From positions 75,123,704-75,187,703 of the forward strand of contig CALNVZ010000174.1 of the NCBI GenBank assembly GCA_940671915.1: DNA of 64,000 nt, in the 5' to 3' direction. Positions 46,429 to 57,391 of this stretch are shown here, piece after piece. Position numbers and translations under genes: made by a program. The notes beneath the pieces are model-generated. The model was not told where the DNA came from. It saw nothing but the letters and a program-made list of their open reading frames with translations, and ran no database searches. Within the stretch, counting starts at the first letter, position 1. Each line of letters opens with the position of its first letter. This stretch comes from Paracentrotus lividus. Lineage: Eukaryota > Echinodermata > Echinoidea > Camarodonta > Echinidae.

Positions 46429-47932
46429 ATGGCCGTGTGTCATGAATTGGGTGCAAAGTGCGTTACATGTCCAAACATTTGTAGAAATATACATTGTCAC
46501 AAACGAACATCTCTAGTTTCTTAATGGTAAGTCAAACATGTATAAATGGATACAAATATTGAAAGCTGAGATGGTATTAAAGGAAGATGATTAACATATT
46601 CTTTTGACTGTACAGGGTGTGTCATTAAAGCTATACAAGGTGTTACAAGAAAGAGTGGTTTAAAAGTTTCGCAATTTCAATGGCAAGTAATTTCTTATTG
46701 TTTGCATTAATTAAAATAAATCAAATTCGACTCTGTTAATAAGACCCTATGCTTCTAAAAAATGTAAACTTGTAATGCAAAATTATTCTTTAAAACCGCC
46801 CTACAGAGTGTATTAAAAAAGAAGAAAAAATTGTTAAAAACTGGCAGAAATCCTTTCTTTTACATTTGAATTACAACTTCGACAAAGATTATTACCAAAA
46901 AAAAAATATGTTTCTACTCATTTGTGTTTCTACGTACATGCAAAGAAAATGGGTGAAAAATCACAATTATTACTATAAAATGGAATGTTGCAATTGTTGA
47001 TGCCTGCAATGCATTGCCTATGAGCCGTGAGTACATGAAGTTTGTTTTAATTTATTAATTAATCGATAAAATGACTTTTGAAAAGTCTACTTTACATTTA
47101 TTTAAAACCAGATAAATTCCAAAGAGATTGATATATCACTCAACCTATGAGACCGATTTGATACAAATATATAACTCAAGAAAGAGAAAGAAAGTAACAA
47201 AAATGGGAATTCCCTATGCTTTAACACATGACTCTACCGTAGGATCCTCCACCGTAGGATCCTCCCCTTACTACCTTACCTTACTCAAATTATCTTCGTA
47301 TTAAAACTATGAGCAGGACAAAGCTGAAACTTCACAGACGTGTAGCTTGATAAATTATCTACAATTTGAGACATTGTACAGCTCATGACTGTACTTTGTT
47401 ATCATGCTATGCGAAAAAATATGAACATTTTTCCTCCAAAATGTAACGCCTCCGCCCTTTTACTATACCCCAATATATGACACATGACCTTATATATAGG
47501 CTCATTACAAAAAAAAAAAAAAAAAAATGTCAAAATGAAAAGAAGGCGAATAAGCATTATACCTGTCATATTATTGATACTATAAGGAAACATAGTTTAT
47601 CAAAATGGCCCCTCTTCATATAGATTTTTTGGCTTGCAACGATCGTCCGCGTTCGCGGAGCGGGGATGGCCGCACCCTTTCGGGAACACCGGGGGGGGGG
47701 GGGGCTTTTCTCGAAAGGGTGTGTTGAGTAGTTTTCTGAACCAGTCGTTTTTATGAAAATTATTCATTGAATAATAACTATAAAATATTAATAGATTATA
47801 ATAATAATAATAATACCCAATATTTGTATTGTATTTGTAAATATAATAGGAGAAATAGAGGAGAGCTTGCGTTTTTGTTGATTTTGAAGTTCATAATTCT
47901 AGAACCCCCCCCCCCCCCCAAGCATTATAGAA
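46429..47932 (+). repeat. Left arm of a large inverted duplication
   Basis: Reads ATGGCCGTGTGTCATGAATT at 46429. The same text is inverted at 52824-52843. The match continues through TGTACAGGGTGTGTCATTAA, AGGGCGGTTTTA-type, TGCATTGCCTATGAGCCGTG and AATTCCCTATGCTTTAACAC to GGTAGGATCC near 47268. It skips about 400 bp (47268-47670) found only here and resumes at GGGAACACCGGGGGG, ending near 47932 (AAGTTCATAATTCTAGAACC). Divergence by eye is several percent plus indels. Confidence 0.85.
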
Positions 47933-48531
47933 TAATTGAATTAAGAGAAATAGCGTGCTTTCTATTCTGACTAAATTCACATTTGCATAGAAGTTTAGAA
48001 GCTCCGTCCAACATTATTTAACCAGCTTTAAATAGAAAAGTAGCATTTTTTGTTGGTATTTGAGCCGTGAGGCACGGACGCTTGTAGTTGGACACAGACA
48101 CACATACATGACAGCTTTTTTTATATTTTGATAACCGAGCGGTTATCAAAAATCATGGACGAATGTGAAAGTCCAAACAATCGTTGAAGAATGGAGGGGT
48201 GGGAGTAGGGAAAAACATTGCTTCTCGAACGGAGTCCATGATGAGAATGATTTTATTTCAGACACAATTCTTCCGCAGATCAGATGCAAGTTTTAAATTT
48301 ACGCATGGGAAAGTGTGTTGCGCTTTGATGTTGAAGAACAAAAGAGACCGCGTTTCGACATGCGCACGTATGACATATTTATGTAGATTACGCGGCGCTT
48401 TGATTAGTCGGCAAATTTGTAGACAACTCAACAGTAATTTGTACTCTATTTAAATGCATTCTCCCACCATTGGCTCAGGTATACAATTTGGGTTGCTATC
48501 TTTTTTATTCTCAGTTCGACATACACTCTAA
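47933..48531. other. Spacer of the inverted duplication; nothing recognised
   Basis: GATAACCGAGCGGTTATC at 48129-48146 is a short perfect hairpin. No gene. Confidence 0.4.
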
Positions 48532-48893
48532 AAAAAATGAGTAAAATCTTACCCAATATTGAGCAAAAAGGTAACTCGCGTGAAATTGAGTAATAAATAT
48601 TACTCATGCGTTGAGCTAAATGTTACTGACTAAAAAATATTACTCATGCTGTTGAGCTAAATGTTACTCAGAAAAGAGTAACTTTTAGTCATCTATGTAT
48701 TATTCCTAATCCTAGCTTCGAAAGGAGTAAACCATTAACCATTAGTTTACTCATTTTCTTGCGAGTTACCTTTTGACTCTGTTAAGAGTAAACAAAATTT
48801 ACTCCGTTGGGAGTAAAGCATTAGTTTACTCCGTTGGGAGTAAAGCATTAGTTTACTCATTTTCTTGCGAGTTACCTTTTTTTTTACAGTGTA
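48532..48893. mobile_element. MITE, 362 bp, ACTC/GAGTAA-rich
   Basis: TACACTCTAAAAAAAATGAG (48532) mirrors TTTTTTTTACAGTGTA (48878-48893). GTAACTCGC / GCGAGTTACC and GAGTAAA words repeat in both halves. AGTTTACTCCGTTGGGAGTA is tandemly duplicated around 48795-48850. Confidence 0.75.
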
Positions 48894-49239
48894 ATATACG
48901 GTATTGCAAGATTTCTAACATGACACCAAGTAATCAAAACATTCATTTAATCCTCTAATTCTTTCTTCTTTCTTTGTCATTTCTTGTTGTTTTTTTTTTT
49001 CTTCCTAATTTAAGATCAAGAGTGGGGCGACTCCGCCCTATATCGACGATATATTTAAGCCTATATATAGGAGCGGCCGGCATTCATGGGCATCACTCCG
49101 ATCTTGCAGGGTGGGGGCGGGGTTGGTACAACATGGACCTCGCCTCGGCTTTCCAGCTACTTTATTACTCAAAATAATTTGAATAAGAATAAGAATAAGA
49201 ATACTAGGAAGTGCCCCTTTATTTATTCAATATATCTTT

Positions 49240-49980
49240 TAAACCCCAACTTTTCGGCTAGCGCTTCGCGCTCGCGGATACTTCATCATAATGCACAATT
49301 AACTCCAATTTTGAGCTCAAAATTTTATACCAATTCAGTAGGGTATAGAATGCACACTTAACTCAAATATAAAAATCAAATATACTAAATCATAATGCAC
49401 ATAACTCCAATATTTACCTCAAAACTTTCAGCTCGCCCTTCGCGCTCGCGGATACGAAATAGGGTCTATAACACACAATACTACAATTTCTTATACTACA
49501 TTTTGTACTAGAAAGTGCCCCTTTATTCTATATTATCTTTTAAAACCCAAAATTTTTGGCTCGCGCTTTGCGCCAGCGGATATTAAACCATAATGCACAA
49601 ATATCTCCAATTTTGAGCTCAAAAATTTCGGCTCGCGATTCGCGCTTGCAGATACCATTAATTCAGTAGGGTAGGCCTACACAATGCGCAATTCACACAA
49701 AGTTTTCATCTCACGCTTCGCGCTCGCGGATACTAGTCTATTCTGCACAATTATCTCAGATATTTTCGGCTCGCGCTTCGCGCTCGCTTTGCTTTTTTGT
49801 CATTAATGAAATACAAAACACATTCTTAAAAGCATCAATTAAAATGCATTTTTTGGGGGGCGCTCCCACTATTCATCCGAATACATTTCTCTTTATGCCT
49901 CTGGTCTCAATTGCCCCCTTTTCAGGAAAAATGCCCGTTTTCCATCGTGACCCCCCACTTTCAAATTCGTTCTACCGCCT
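49240..49980 (+). mobile_element. Element with CpG-rich mirror-repeat array (copy 3)
   Basis: GCTCGCGCTTCGCGCTCG or variants occur near 49257, 49432, 49559, 49629, 49712 and 49770, interleaved with ATAATGCACAA and AGTGCCCCTTTATT. The closing text (CATCCGAATACATTTCTCTT, TTCCATCGTGACCCCCCACT) matches 16395-16475. Confidence 0.7.
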
Positions 49981-50160
49981 CTGGCATAACAACATGGCTA
50001 TAACATGCCGTTCTTCCCGGTAATCAAATGGCAAAGTTTGCACTCGCATTGTCTGATGTAATAATAATGGGGCAATAATCGTATTCATGGTGGCAATTTA
50101 AAATACATAATCAAACCAAAAGTTTTGTTTAAAATATTCAGATTTTTTTTTTTTTTTTTT

Positions 50161-50238
50161 NNNNNNNNNNNNNNNNNNNNNNNNNNNNNNNNNNNNNNNN
50201 NNNNNNNNNNNNNNNNNNNNNNNNNNNNNNNNNNNNNN
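50161..50238. other. Assembly gap (Ns) inside a poly-T run
   Basis: 78 Ns flanked on both sides by T. The two complementary ORFs spanning it are artefacts. Confidence 0.99.
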
Positions 50239-50484
50239 TTTTTTTTTTTTTTTTTGGGGGGGGCTAATATATTTTGTTTTCATAGGGGTAAAAATAAAAT
50301 TGATTAAATTCCCCGTTTTAGGTCAGTACAGACCTTTATATCGGGGAGTGTTTTAAACTCGCGATTTGCGCTCGTTTGCTCCGGCGCTCCGCTCGCAAGA
50401 TTTTTTATAAAAGTTGGGCCCCCCCCCCTTTGGAAAATCCTGGATCCACGCCTGCCATACATTCGTGATTTTAAGCCCCTTCAG

Positions 50485-50700
50485 CCCGGCTACAATTGCG
50501 AAATAAATTATTTAGTTATTGAGTGATAATGGACCAATTTTAGAAATGAAACTTATTCTTTACCGGAAAAATTCGCCGCTGAAATAAATTTTTCATTAAT
50601 AAAGACAGAACGAAAACAATTGCGGAAGAAATTATTTAGTTATGTACTGTTAAACGGCCCGACTTTAGTAGCGAAAGTTATTCTTTATCACTAGAGGTCG
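50485..50700. repeat. Direct duplication of a ~75-bp unit
   Basis: ATTATTTAGTTAT(T/G) with upstream AATTGCG(A/G)A and downstream TTATTCTTTA occurs at about 50497-50562 and 50618-50692, 128 bp apart. Confidence 0.5.
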
Positions 50701-50869
50701 CCGTTGATAATTTTTTGAAATAAATTCTCCGAAAATCAAAATTTAACAGCAGATGCTGTTAAATAATGACACCCCAACCCCCCCCCCCAAAAAAAAAAAC
50801 CCCTTATCTGGAGGTTATTATTAATGGGTGACCAAAACACAGTCCCAACTATCTCAATCCACTCGCTCT

Positions 50870-51020
50870 GGCAGTAATAGCTCAATTTTCGGAATAACGA
50901 ACCTTATTCTATTATCGGAAAACCAACCTTTTTCTTTTTTTCGGAATAACGAACCTTGTTCTATTTTCGAAATAACGAACCTTTTTCTATTTTTAGTATA
51001 ACGAACCTTCGGAATAAACG
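50870..51020. repeat. Short tandem repeat GGAATAACGAACCTT
   Basis: CGGAATAACGAACCTT or a variant at 50901, 50940, 50970 and 50998. A reverse-complement copy (CGAAGGTTCGTTATTA) lies at the left edge of the small insertion at 51456. Confidence 0.65.
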
Positions 51021-51455
51021 AACACTACCCCCCCCCCCATGCGGAATGTCGGACCAGCGGACTATCGGGCTATAGCCGCTTGGGGGTGGGGTCTAAAATT
51101 ATGAACTTCAATATCAACAACAAAAAAATGCAAGCTCTCCTCTATTCCTCCTATTTTAATCTTTTAATATTATACTGTTATTTTTTAGTGAATAATTTTC
51201 AATAAACGACGGTTCAGAAAACTACTAAACACAGCCTTTTCGATGAATGGCCCCCCCCCCCCCGGTGTTCCCGAATGGGTGCGTTAATTTTACTCCCCTC
51301 CTTAACCCACCCTTTCGAGAAAAGCCCCCTACGGTGGAGGATCCTACGGTGGAGGCATGTGTTAAAGCATAGGGAATTCCCATTTTTGTTACTTTCTTTC
51401 TCTTTCTTGAGTTATATATTTGTATCAAATCGGTCTTATAGGTTGAGTGATATAT

Positions 51456-51616
51456 TCCGAAGGTTCGTTATTAGATTTCCCCATATTTCACTGTTATATT
51501 ATCCTGTATTGATTAATTTATGTTATGATGTATTTATTTTTGATGAATGTATTTTTTTGTTTGAATATTTTGATTTATATTGATGTGAAATATGAAATAA
51601 ACTAAACAGAAACTGA
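51456..51616 (+). mobile_element. ~160-bp insertion in the right arm, probably a LINE 3' end
   Basis: In the left arm GAGTGATATATCAATCTC is continuous (in complement); here it is split after GTGATATAT and resumes at ATATATCAATCTC. The repeated ATATAT fits a short target duplication. The inserted text ends AATATGAAATAAACTAAAC, with an AATAAA-like tail, suggesting a strongly 5'-truncated retroelement. Confidence 0.65.
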
Positions 51617-52284
51617 AATATATCAATCTCTTTGGAATTTATCTGGTTTTAAATAAATGTGACGTAGACTTTTCAAAAGTCATTTTATGGATTAATTAAT
51701 CAATTAAAACAAACTTCATGTACGCACGGCTCATAGACAATGCATTGCAGGCATCAACAATTGCAACATGCCATTTTATAGTAATAATTGTGATTTTTCA
51801 CCCATTTTCTTTGCATGTACGTAGAAACACAAATGAGTAGAAACATATTTTTTGTAATAAACTTTGTCGAAGTTGTAATTCAAATGTAAAAGAAAGGATT
51901 TCTGCCAGTTTTAAACAATTTTTTTTATTTTTTTATACACTCTGTAGGGCGGTTTTAAAGAATAATTTTGCATTACAAGTTTAAATTTTTTAGAAGCATA
52001 GGGTCTTATTAACACAGTCGAAGTTGATTTATTTTGATTAATGCAAACAATAAGAAATTACTTGAAATTGTGAAACTTTTAAACCACTCTTTCTTGTAAC
52101 ACCTTTTATAGCTTTAATGACACACCCTGTACAGTCAAAAGAATATGTTAATCACCTTCCTTACCACCTCAGCTTTCAATATATGTATACTTTTATATAT
52201 GTTTGACTTACCATTAAGAAACTAGAGATGTTTGTTTGTGACAATGTATATTTCTACAAATGTTTGGACATGTAACGCACTTTG

Positions 52285-52813
52285 ACAAAGCGAATTCTAT
52301 TCATGTTTACAGAACCAGAGCTGCAGTAACTGATGGACTTTTGATACCAAAAGCAGGGACAAATTCTGGCAAACAAGCTTTTTCCCATGTAGGTGCAGTG
52401 GAGTGGAATCGTTTACCGCATGATGTAAGGCAGGCACCTTCGAAACACACATTTTCAGCAAGATTTGGGAAAGTAACCCGAAATTAGGCAACACCCCTCA
52501 TCAAATTCCATTAGTAAATGACTTCACACCCCGCTTCACACTCACTTAACACAGTATATCTATATTTATAACCAATATTTGTATACCAATAAAAAAATTC
52601 TCGTGCAAGACACCATATGGTAGCTGACTCCACTCCACTCCACTCCCTTGAACTATATGTAATTGACAATAGGTTTCTTGTATATGTTTTGTTATTGTTT
52701 TTGTAATCTATTTTTGTATTGTATTCCAGGGCCTCTAAGCATAACAGTGTTTACCCACTGAAAGAGTCACCCTGGTGAAATAAGACGAAATAAATAAATA
52801 AATAAATAAATAA
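52285..52813 (+). pseudogene. 5'-truncated LINE insertion, RT C-terminus and tail
   Basis: The insertion is bounded by ACTTTG at 52279-52284 and 52814-52819. In the left arm the same place (46447-46466, complement) has a single copy. The translation KANSIHVYRTRAAVTDGLLI then PKAGTNSGKQAFSHVGAVEW and NRLPHDVRQAPSKHTF is the closing segment of CR1/L2-like reverse transcriptase (Y.TR.A....L.IP...TN.G...F...GA..WN.LP). The stop is TAG at 52485-52487, and an (AATA)n tail at 52789-52813 marks the 3' end. About 529 bp survives. Confidence 0.85.
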
Positions 52814-52849
52814 ACTTTGCACCCAATTCATGACACACGGCCATCTACC

Positions 52850-53390
52850 ATGCTATAATAAAGAAAATAAAAACATTATATCATCCATTTCTTTCACAAT
52901 TCATTATGGCACATGAGGAAAAAACCTTATCAGTTTTTGAATATTTTCACTAGTTTCTTCCAATGATTTGGGAAATAAATATTTTGGATAATTCTAAGGG
53001 GTGCATCAAGGAGGGAAGGAAGACATGTTTCTGTTTTGCTATGCTCGACCTGAGTGAATTAAATAAGCCTGTCCGCCCCAGCCATGGCATATATTTATAC
53101 AATCCTTGTTCATGTTGTTTCGACATTAATTCTTCTTCAGATTTAGAATGATAATAGTCCTATAGTTTAAAATAAAATTTCTTGATTTATTGTATTTTAT
53201 CTCAAACATAAACTCAAACAAATCAGCAGTATGTGTTCGACTATTGTATATATCGGGATGTGATCGAGTGTGGTCGAATATAGGTCGAGTCGTGATCGAG
53301 TTCAGTCGGAGAGATCAATAGCTGCCCTGAACATGAGGTCGAGCTGTAAAAAAAATTTTAATCGAGATGATTGGAAACCCATCATGTATA
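52850..53390. other. No gene; TCGAG-rich left flank of the 10.5-kb structure
   Basis: 53235-53370 has TCGAG or TCGA words about every 15-20 bp (GTGATCGAGTGTGGTCGAAT). TCGAG words recur outside the right arm at 63885-63905, so the structure may extend this far. Confidence 0.45.
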
Positions 53391-53539
53391 GACTGGGTGC
53401 CCACGGGGGTCACCCCATCAAACAAGGAAACCAATTTTCTTGTGTATAGATATACAGATTGCATCGTCTCATATGAGGAATCGGTCGTCTGGCAGGTTCT
53501 ATGTGGTGGGTATGGCCGGGGGAGGCCCCAAAGTGGTAA

Positions 53540-54720
53540 AAAAAATGAGCTAGATCATCAAAAAAGGAAACCCTAGGAAACCTATATGAAAAGATTCGCC
53601 ATAGTCCACATGTAAAGGAATGAACCATGCCAGACGTTTTAAGAGGTGGAAAGTGCCCGCCATACGCCCCCAAAGGGCCCTAAAAAATGAGCTAGATCAT
53701 TTAAAAAGGAAACCCTAAGAAACCTATTATGAAACGATTCGCCATAGTCCAGAGGTAAAGGAATGAATAATGCCAGACGATTTAAGTGGTGGAAAGTGCC
53801 CGCCAGACGCCCCTAAAGTGCCAAAAAAAAAAAAAAAAAAAAATGAGCTAGATCATCAAAAAGGAACCCTAAAAAACCTATATGAAAAGATTCGCCATAG
53901 TCCACAGGTAAAGGAATGAACAATGCCAGACGTTTTAAGTGGTGGATAGTGCCCGCCAGACGCCCCCAAAGGGCCCTCAAAAATGAGCTAGATCATCAAA
54001 AAAGGAAACCCTAAGAAACCTATATGAAAATATTCGTCATAGCCCAGAGATAAAGGAATGAACCATGCCAGATGATTTAAGTGGTGGAAAGTGCCCGCCA
54101 GACGCCCCTAAAGTGCCAAAATAAAAAAAAAAATGAGCTAGATCATCAAAAAAAGGAAACCCTAAGAAACTTATATGAAAAGATTCGCCATAGTCCACAG
54201 GTAAAGGAATGAACAATGCCAGACGTTTTAAGAGGTGGAAATTGCCCGCCAGACGCCCCAAAAGGGTCTTGAAAATGAGCTAGATCATCAAAAAAGGAAA
54301 ACCCTAAGAAACCTATATGAACAGATTTGTCATAGTCCAGAAGTAAAGGAATGAACAATACCAGACGTTTGAGCTTTGGAAAGTGTCCGCCAGACACTCC
54401 CAAAGGGGCCCAAAAATTTAGCTAGTGATGGAAAGTGGCCGCCAGACGCCATTAAAGTGCCAAAATGCAAAATACTGAGCTACATCAGTTGGAAGGGAAA
54501 CCCTACGAAACATACTTGAACAGATTCTCCATAGATCACAGATACGAATGAATAATACCACACGATTTAAGAGGTGGTGAGTGCCTGCATGACACCCCAA
54601 AGAGGGTTCAGAAATTGAACTTGATCAGAAGGAAAGGAAACCCCTAGAAACTAACGGGAAATTGTTAGGCAAAGTCCAAATAGGCCTATAAATGACCAAT
54701 GCCAGACAGTTTAGTGGACG
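53540..54720 (+). repeat. ~145-bp tandem repeat, left arm
   Basis: ATGAGCTAGATCATCAAAAA marks unit starts near 53547, 53687, 53845, 53984, 54134 and 54277, about 140-160 bp apart. Each is followed by GGAAACCCTAAGAAACCTAT, AAAGGAATGAACAATGCCAG and AAAGTGCCCGCCAGACGCCC. Units become more diverged after 54420. Confidence 0.9.
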
Positions 54721-54906
54721 GGAGTGCCCGCCAGATCCCCAGATATTAGCTGATGCAGGTGCTTATAAAGATATTCTTAATTGTGAAAAATTGAAGAAAA
54801 AAGGAGTTAAAGCCCCATTTATATTAATAATGATAGGCCTACATACGATTTTATATGATCTAGCCTCGATTATAATGCAAAATTATTTTGTCCATTATAA
54901 TTGTAG

Positions 54907-55893
54907 TAGGGTACATACAGGTAATATGGGGACCCTAAGCTCATTTGCCTAATTTGCATATTATTGCAAAATGACACACAGTCTAATCTTTTTTATATGA
55001 ATCAATAACTACTGCTCTAACTTTCATTGTGAAGAAAAACAATTATCAGCCCCCTGTCTGCAATATTCAAATGTTGACGTCATTACCAAAGTGCCCATAT
55101 TACCTGCATGTGTAGGTAATATGGGCACATGTATTTAATGTATGTGTTAAAAACTACAATGACTCTACCATGTATGGAATTTGCTTAAAATGTTGAAAAT
55201 CATTAACTTTAAGATATCATTTGAAATTATAAGACCCTTCAGTAAATACTTTGACTATATATTTCATTGTTTTGTATTTTTTAAATTATTTCTTTTTAAA
55301 ATATTATCTAAATATTATTTTCATTATACAAGTCAATTAAGGCCTACAATAAGTTATTTATATTAATTACATACTGTGAATATACCCACAAAAAAAAATC
55401 GTAGCAAAGAGATTAATGCCTCATCCCAATACCGAGTACCAGAATCATTTCCGCCATTTTGGATGGCCCGTATTACCTGCACTAATGTTACTGTGTCAGG
55501 CAAGCATTCAATGCCACATTGCACCCCTTCACTACAACCAATTGACCTGTACACGCTAGTATGATCAAAATGAAACTATAAGCTTACTAAATATACAAAA
55601 CAATTGAGGTACCCCCCTCAAACACTCTTTCACCATCACATTCTGTGAAATATCAAATTTTACATCAGGGTAAAAAAATGCCATATGTTTCACGTACCTT
55701 GTTGGTTTTCAGCAATTTTCTCAGAGAAATTTCGCCATCAGATGCTCTCACGACGATATATTTTCGTATACAGTTCATATGAACAACATTATGATGCTCA
55801 CACCGGTCATCGGTCACCGGTCGACGGTCACGACATGATTCGCTTCAGGTGGCCCATATTACCTGCTGGCCCATATTACCTGCATGTACCCTA
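54907..55893. mobile_element. TIR element, ~990 bp, AGGTAATATGGGC type
   Basis: TAGGGTACATACAGGTAATA (54907) mirrors TATTACCTGCATGTACCCTA (55874-55893). The word AGGTAATATGGGC/GCCCATATTACCT recurs at 55096, 55113, 55468 and 55853, so the terminus is repeated in subterminal positions. No coding capacity seen. Confidence 0.85.
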
Positions 55894-57110
55894 TTGCCAA
55901 CATCCAAAAATAATTTGCGAAAGCGGACACTTTCCTATCACACATCAAATGACCTAAAACTTAATTTCAATAACTTTCATTCATTTCATGTATAAATGAC
56001 TTTATACTGATGGTAGTAATAATAGTATCCAATAATAACGTCAGTTCTGATAACTTGCCTTTCTATTAATTATGGAATTATTTAAAAACATCTTTTTCAT
56101 AAACATTACAAGCGTGAAGCGCCCGTTCTGATAACCACTGGCATAGCGCCCCCCCCCCCCAATAAAAAAAAAAAAAAAAAAAACTAACAAAAGAATTGCG
56201 TCCCGTTCGATAGATTATGAATGCTCCACCCCCACCCCCTTACAAAAGAAAAGAATTCGTGTCTACGCCAGTGCTGATAACTATTCTAATAACAGTGGAT
56301 CATCTACAACATGACAATATCATCGAAAAAAGGGTTAATCTATTTTTAGAGGGGCCATGTTCTGGGCTCCTTTATTTTGGCTATAAATAGTATGTATCAA
56401 ATCAGAGGGGGTTAGCGTAGTATGTAGAGATAAAATAAATTTCGAAGAGATGGCATCTGGACTAACTAGACGCCAATAATCGGGCCTATCCAAATAATGC
56501 AGGGGTCGCAAATCTGTTTTGAACAAGGGGCGGGGGAGTATGCGAACTTATATTTTATGTCAGCGTGACGTGCCTACAAAAACGTCCGGGCCCTTGCTTT
56601 CATTTACAGTAAGTACTGTAATCAGGTCAGTGATGTAACAACTCTATTATTTATTATGGAAATATTAGAAGCTTACGTTCATTACGATGTATAAATAACT
56701 ATAGAAACTACGTCATTCCCTCTCAACTGCTTCAAAGATCAAACTTTGCTAGGTTTTAAATTATACAGTGCGTCCCAGAAAAAATAGCAAACCCAACTTG
56801 AAGAGCCTCATATTAAAATTTGGTAATTTATGTGACCTTTCATATTTATTTCATACCAAAGAGTAACTTATATTCTTTTCAATGATAATAAACTTATAGC
56901 TGTGTTGTAACGATGATTGAGCACTTGTGATGTAAAAATCAAGGGTAGAAATTGGTTTGTTCCAAATTTTGGTCCCGTAGTTGAGTAAAGATAAACACAC
57001 GAAATGTGAAATGTTAGGGTTCGCGTAAAATTAGCCCCGGACTTGGTCAAAAGCCAAGTTAGAGCAAAAAAACAGATCAATGTCTATAGAAGTTTACACG
57101 TTGGCGCTCG
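55894..57110. other. No gene; solo mariner-like end at 56762
   Basis: TATACAGTGCGTCCCAGAAA (56762) resembles a Tc1/mariner terminus with no partner nearby. A C-run/A-run junction lies at 56149-56183, with GCGTGAAGCGCCCG at 56110. Nothing else recognised. Confidence 0.4.
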
Positions 57111-57128
57111 AACATCATATAAGAGGGA

Positions 57129-57391
57129 GTGGTGTGGTCGAGTGGATAACGACTTACGATCACAAGGTACGCGGTTCAAATCCCGTCCATACCACTAGCA
57201 TCCTTCGGCAAGGTGTCAACCTGCAAATTTGCCGTACTTGACCCAAGTAAGTTAAATGGGTACCGGTAGGAAGAAATTCCTCGAATGCTTAAAGCGCCCT
57301 TTATTAGGGCAGCTGTGGCTATAGCCGGGTAATAATATTGGCTGCGCCTCTGAATAGTTTACTAGATAGACGGCGCATTATAAATGCTTAA
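57129..57391 (+). mobile_element. tRNA-derived SINE (body)
   Basis: The head 57129-57195 keeps a 7-bp acceptor stem (GTGGTGT with ATACCAC, one G-U pair), an A box TGGTCGAGTGG and a B box GGTTCAAATCC. The T stem does not pair, so it is not a working tRNA. The body follows (CCTTCGGCAAGGTGTCAACC, AAGCGCCCTTTATTAGGGCA) and ends GGCGCATTATAAATGCTTAA, a LINE-like tail. The expected (TTA)n terminus is displaced to 58848-58864 by an insertion. Confidence 0.75.

Larger units (their letters stand above)
51060..52843 (-). repeat. Right arm of the large inverted duplication
   Basis: Reverse complement of 46429-47932. It carries two insertions absent from the left arm (about 51456-51616 and 52285-52813), and lacks about 400 bp that the left arm holds at 47268-47670. 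Confidence 0.85.

Noticed and set aside
50098-50307. Two ORFs across the N gap
   Set aside because: They consist of poly-T/poly-A and unknown bases.
57129-57195. Functional tRNA gene
   Set aside because: The acceptor stem and A/B boxes are present, but the T stem does not pair, and the sequence runs straight into a SINE body.
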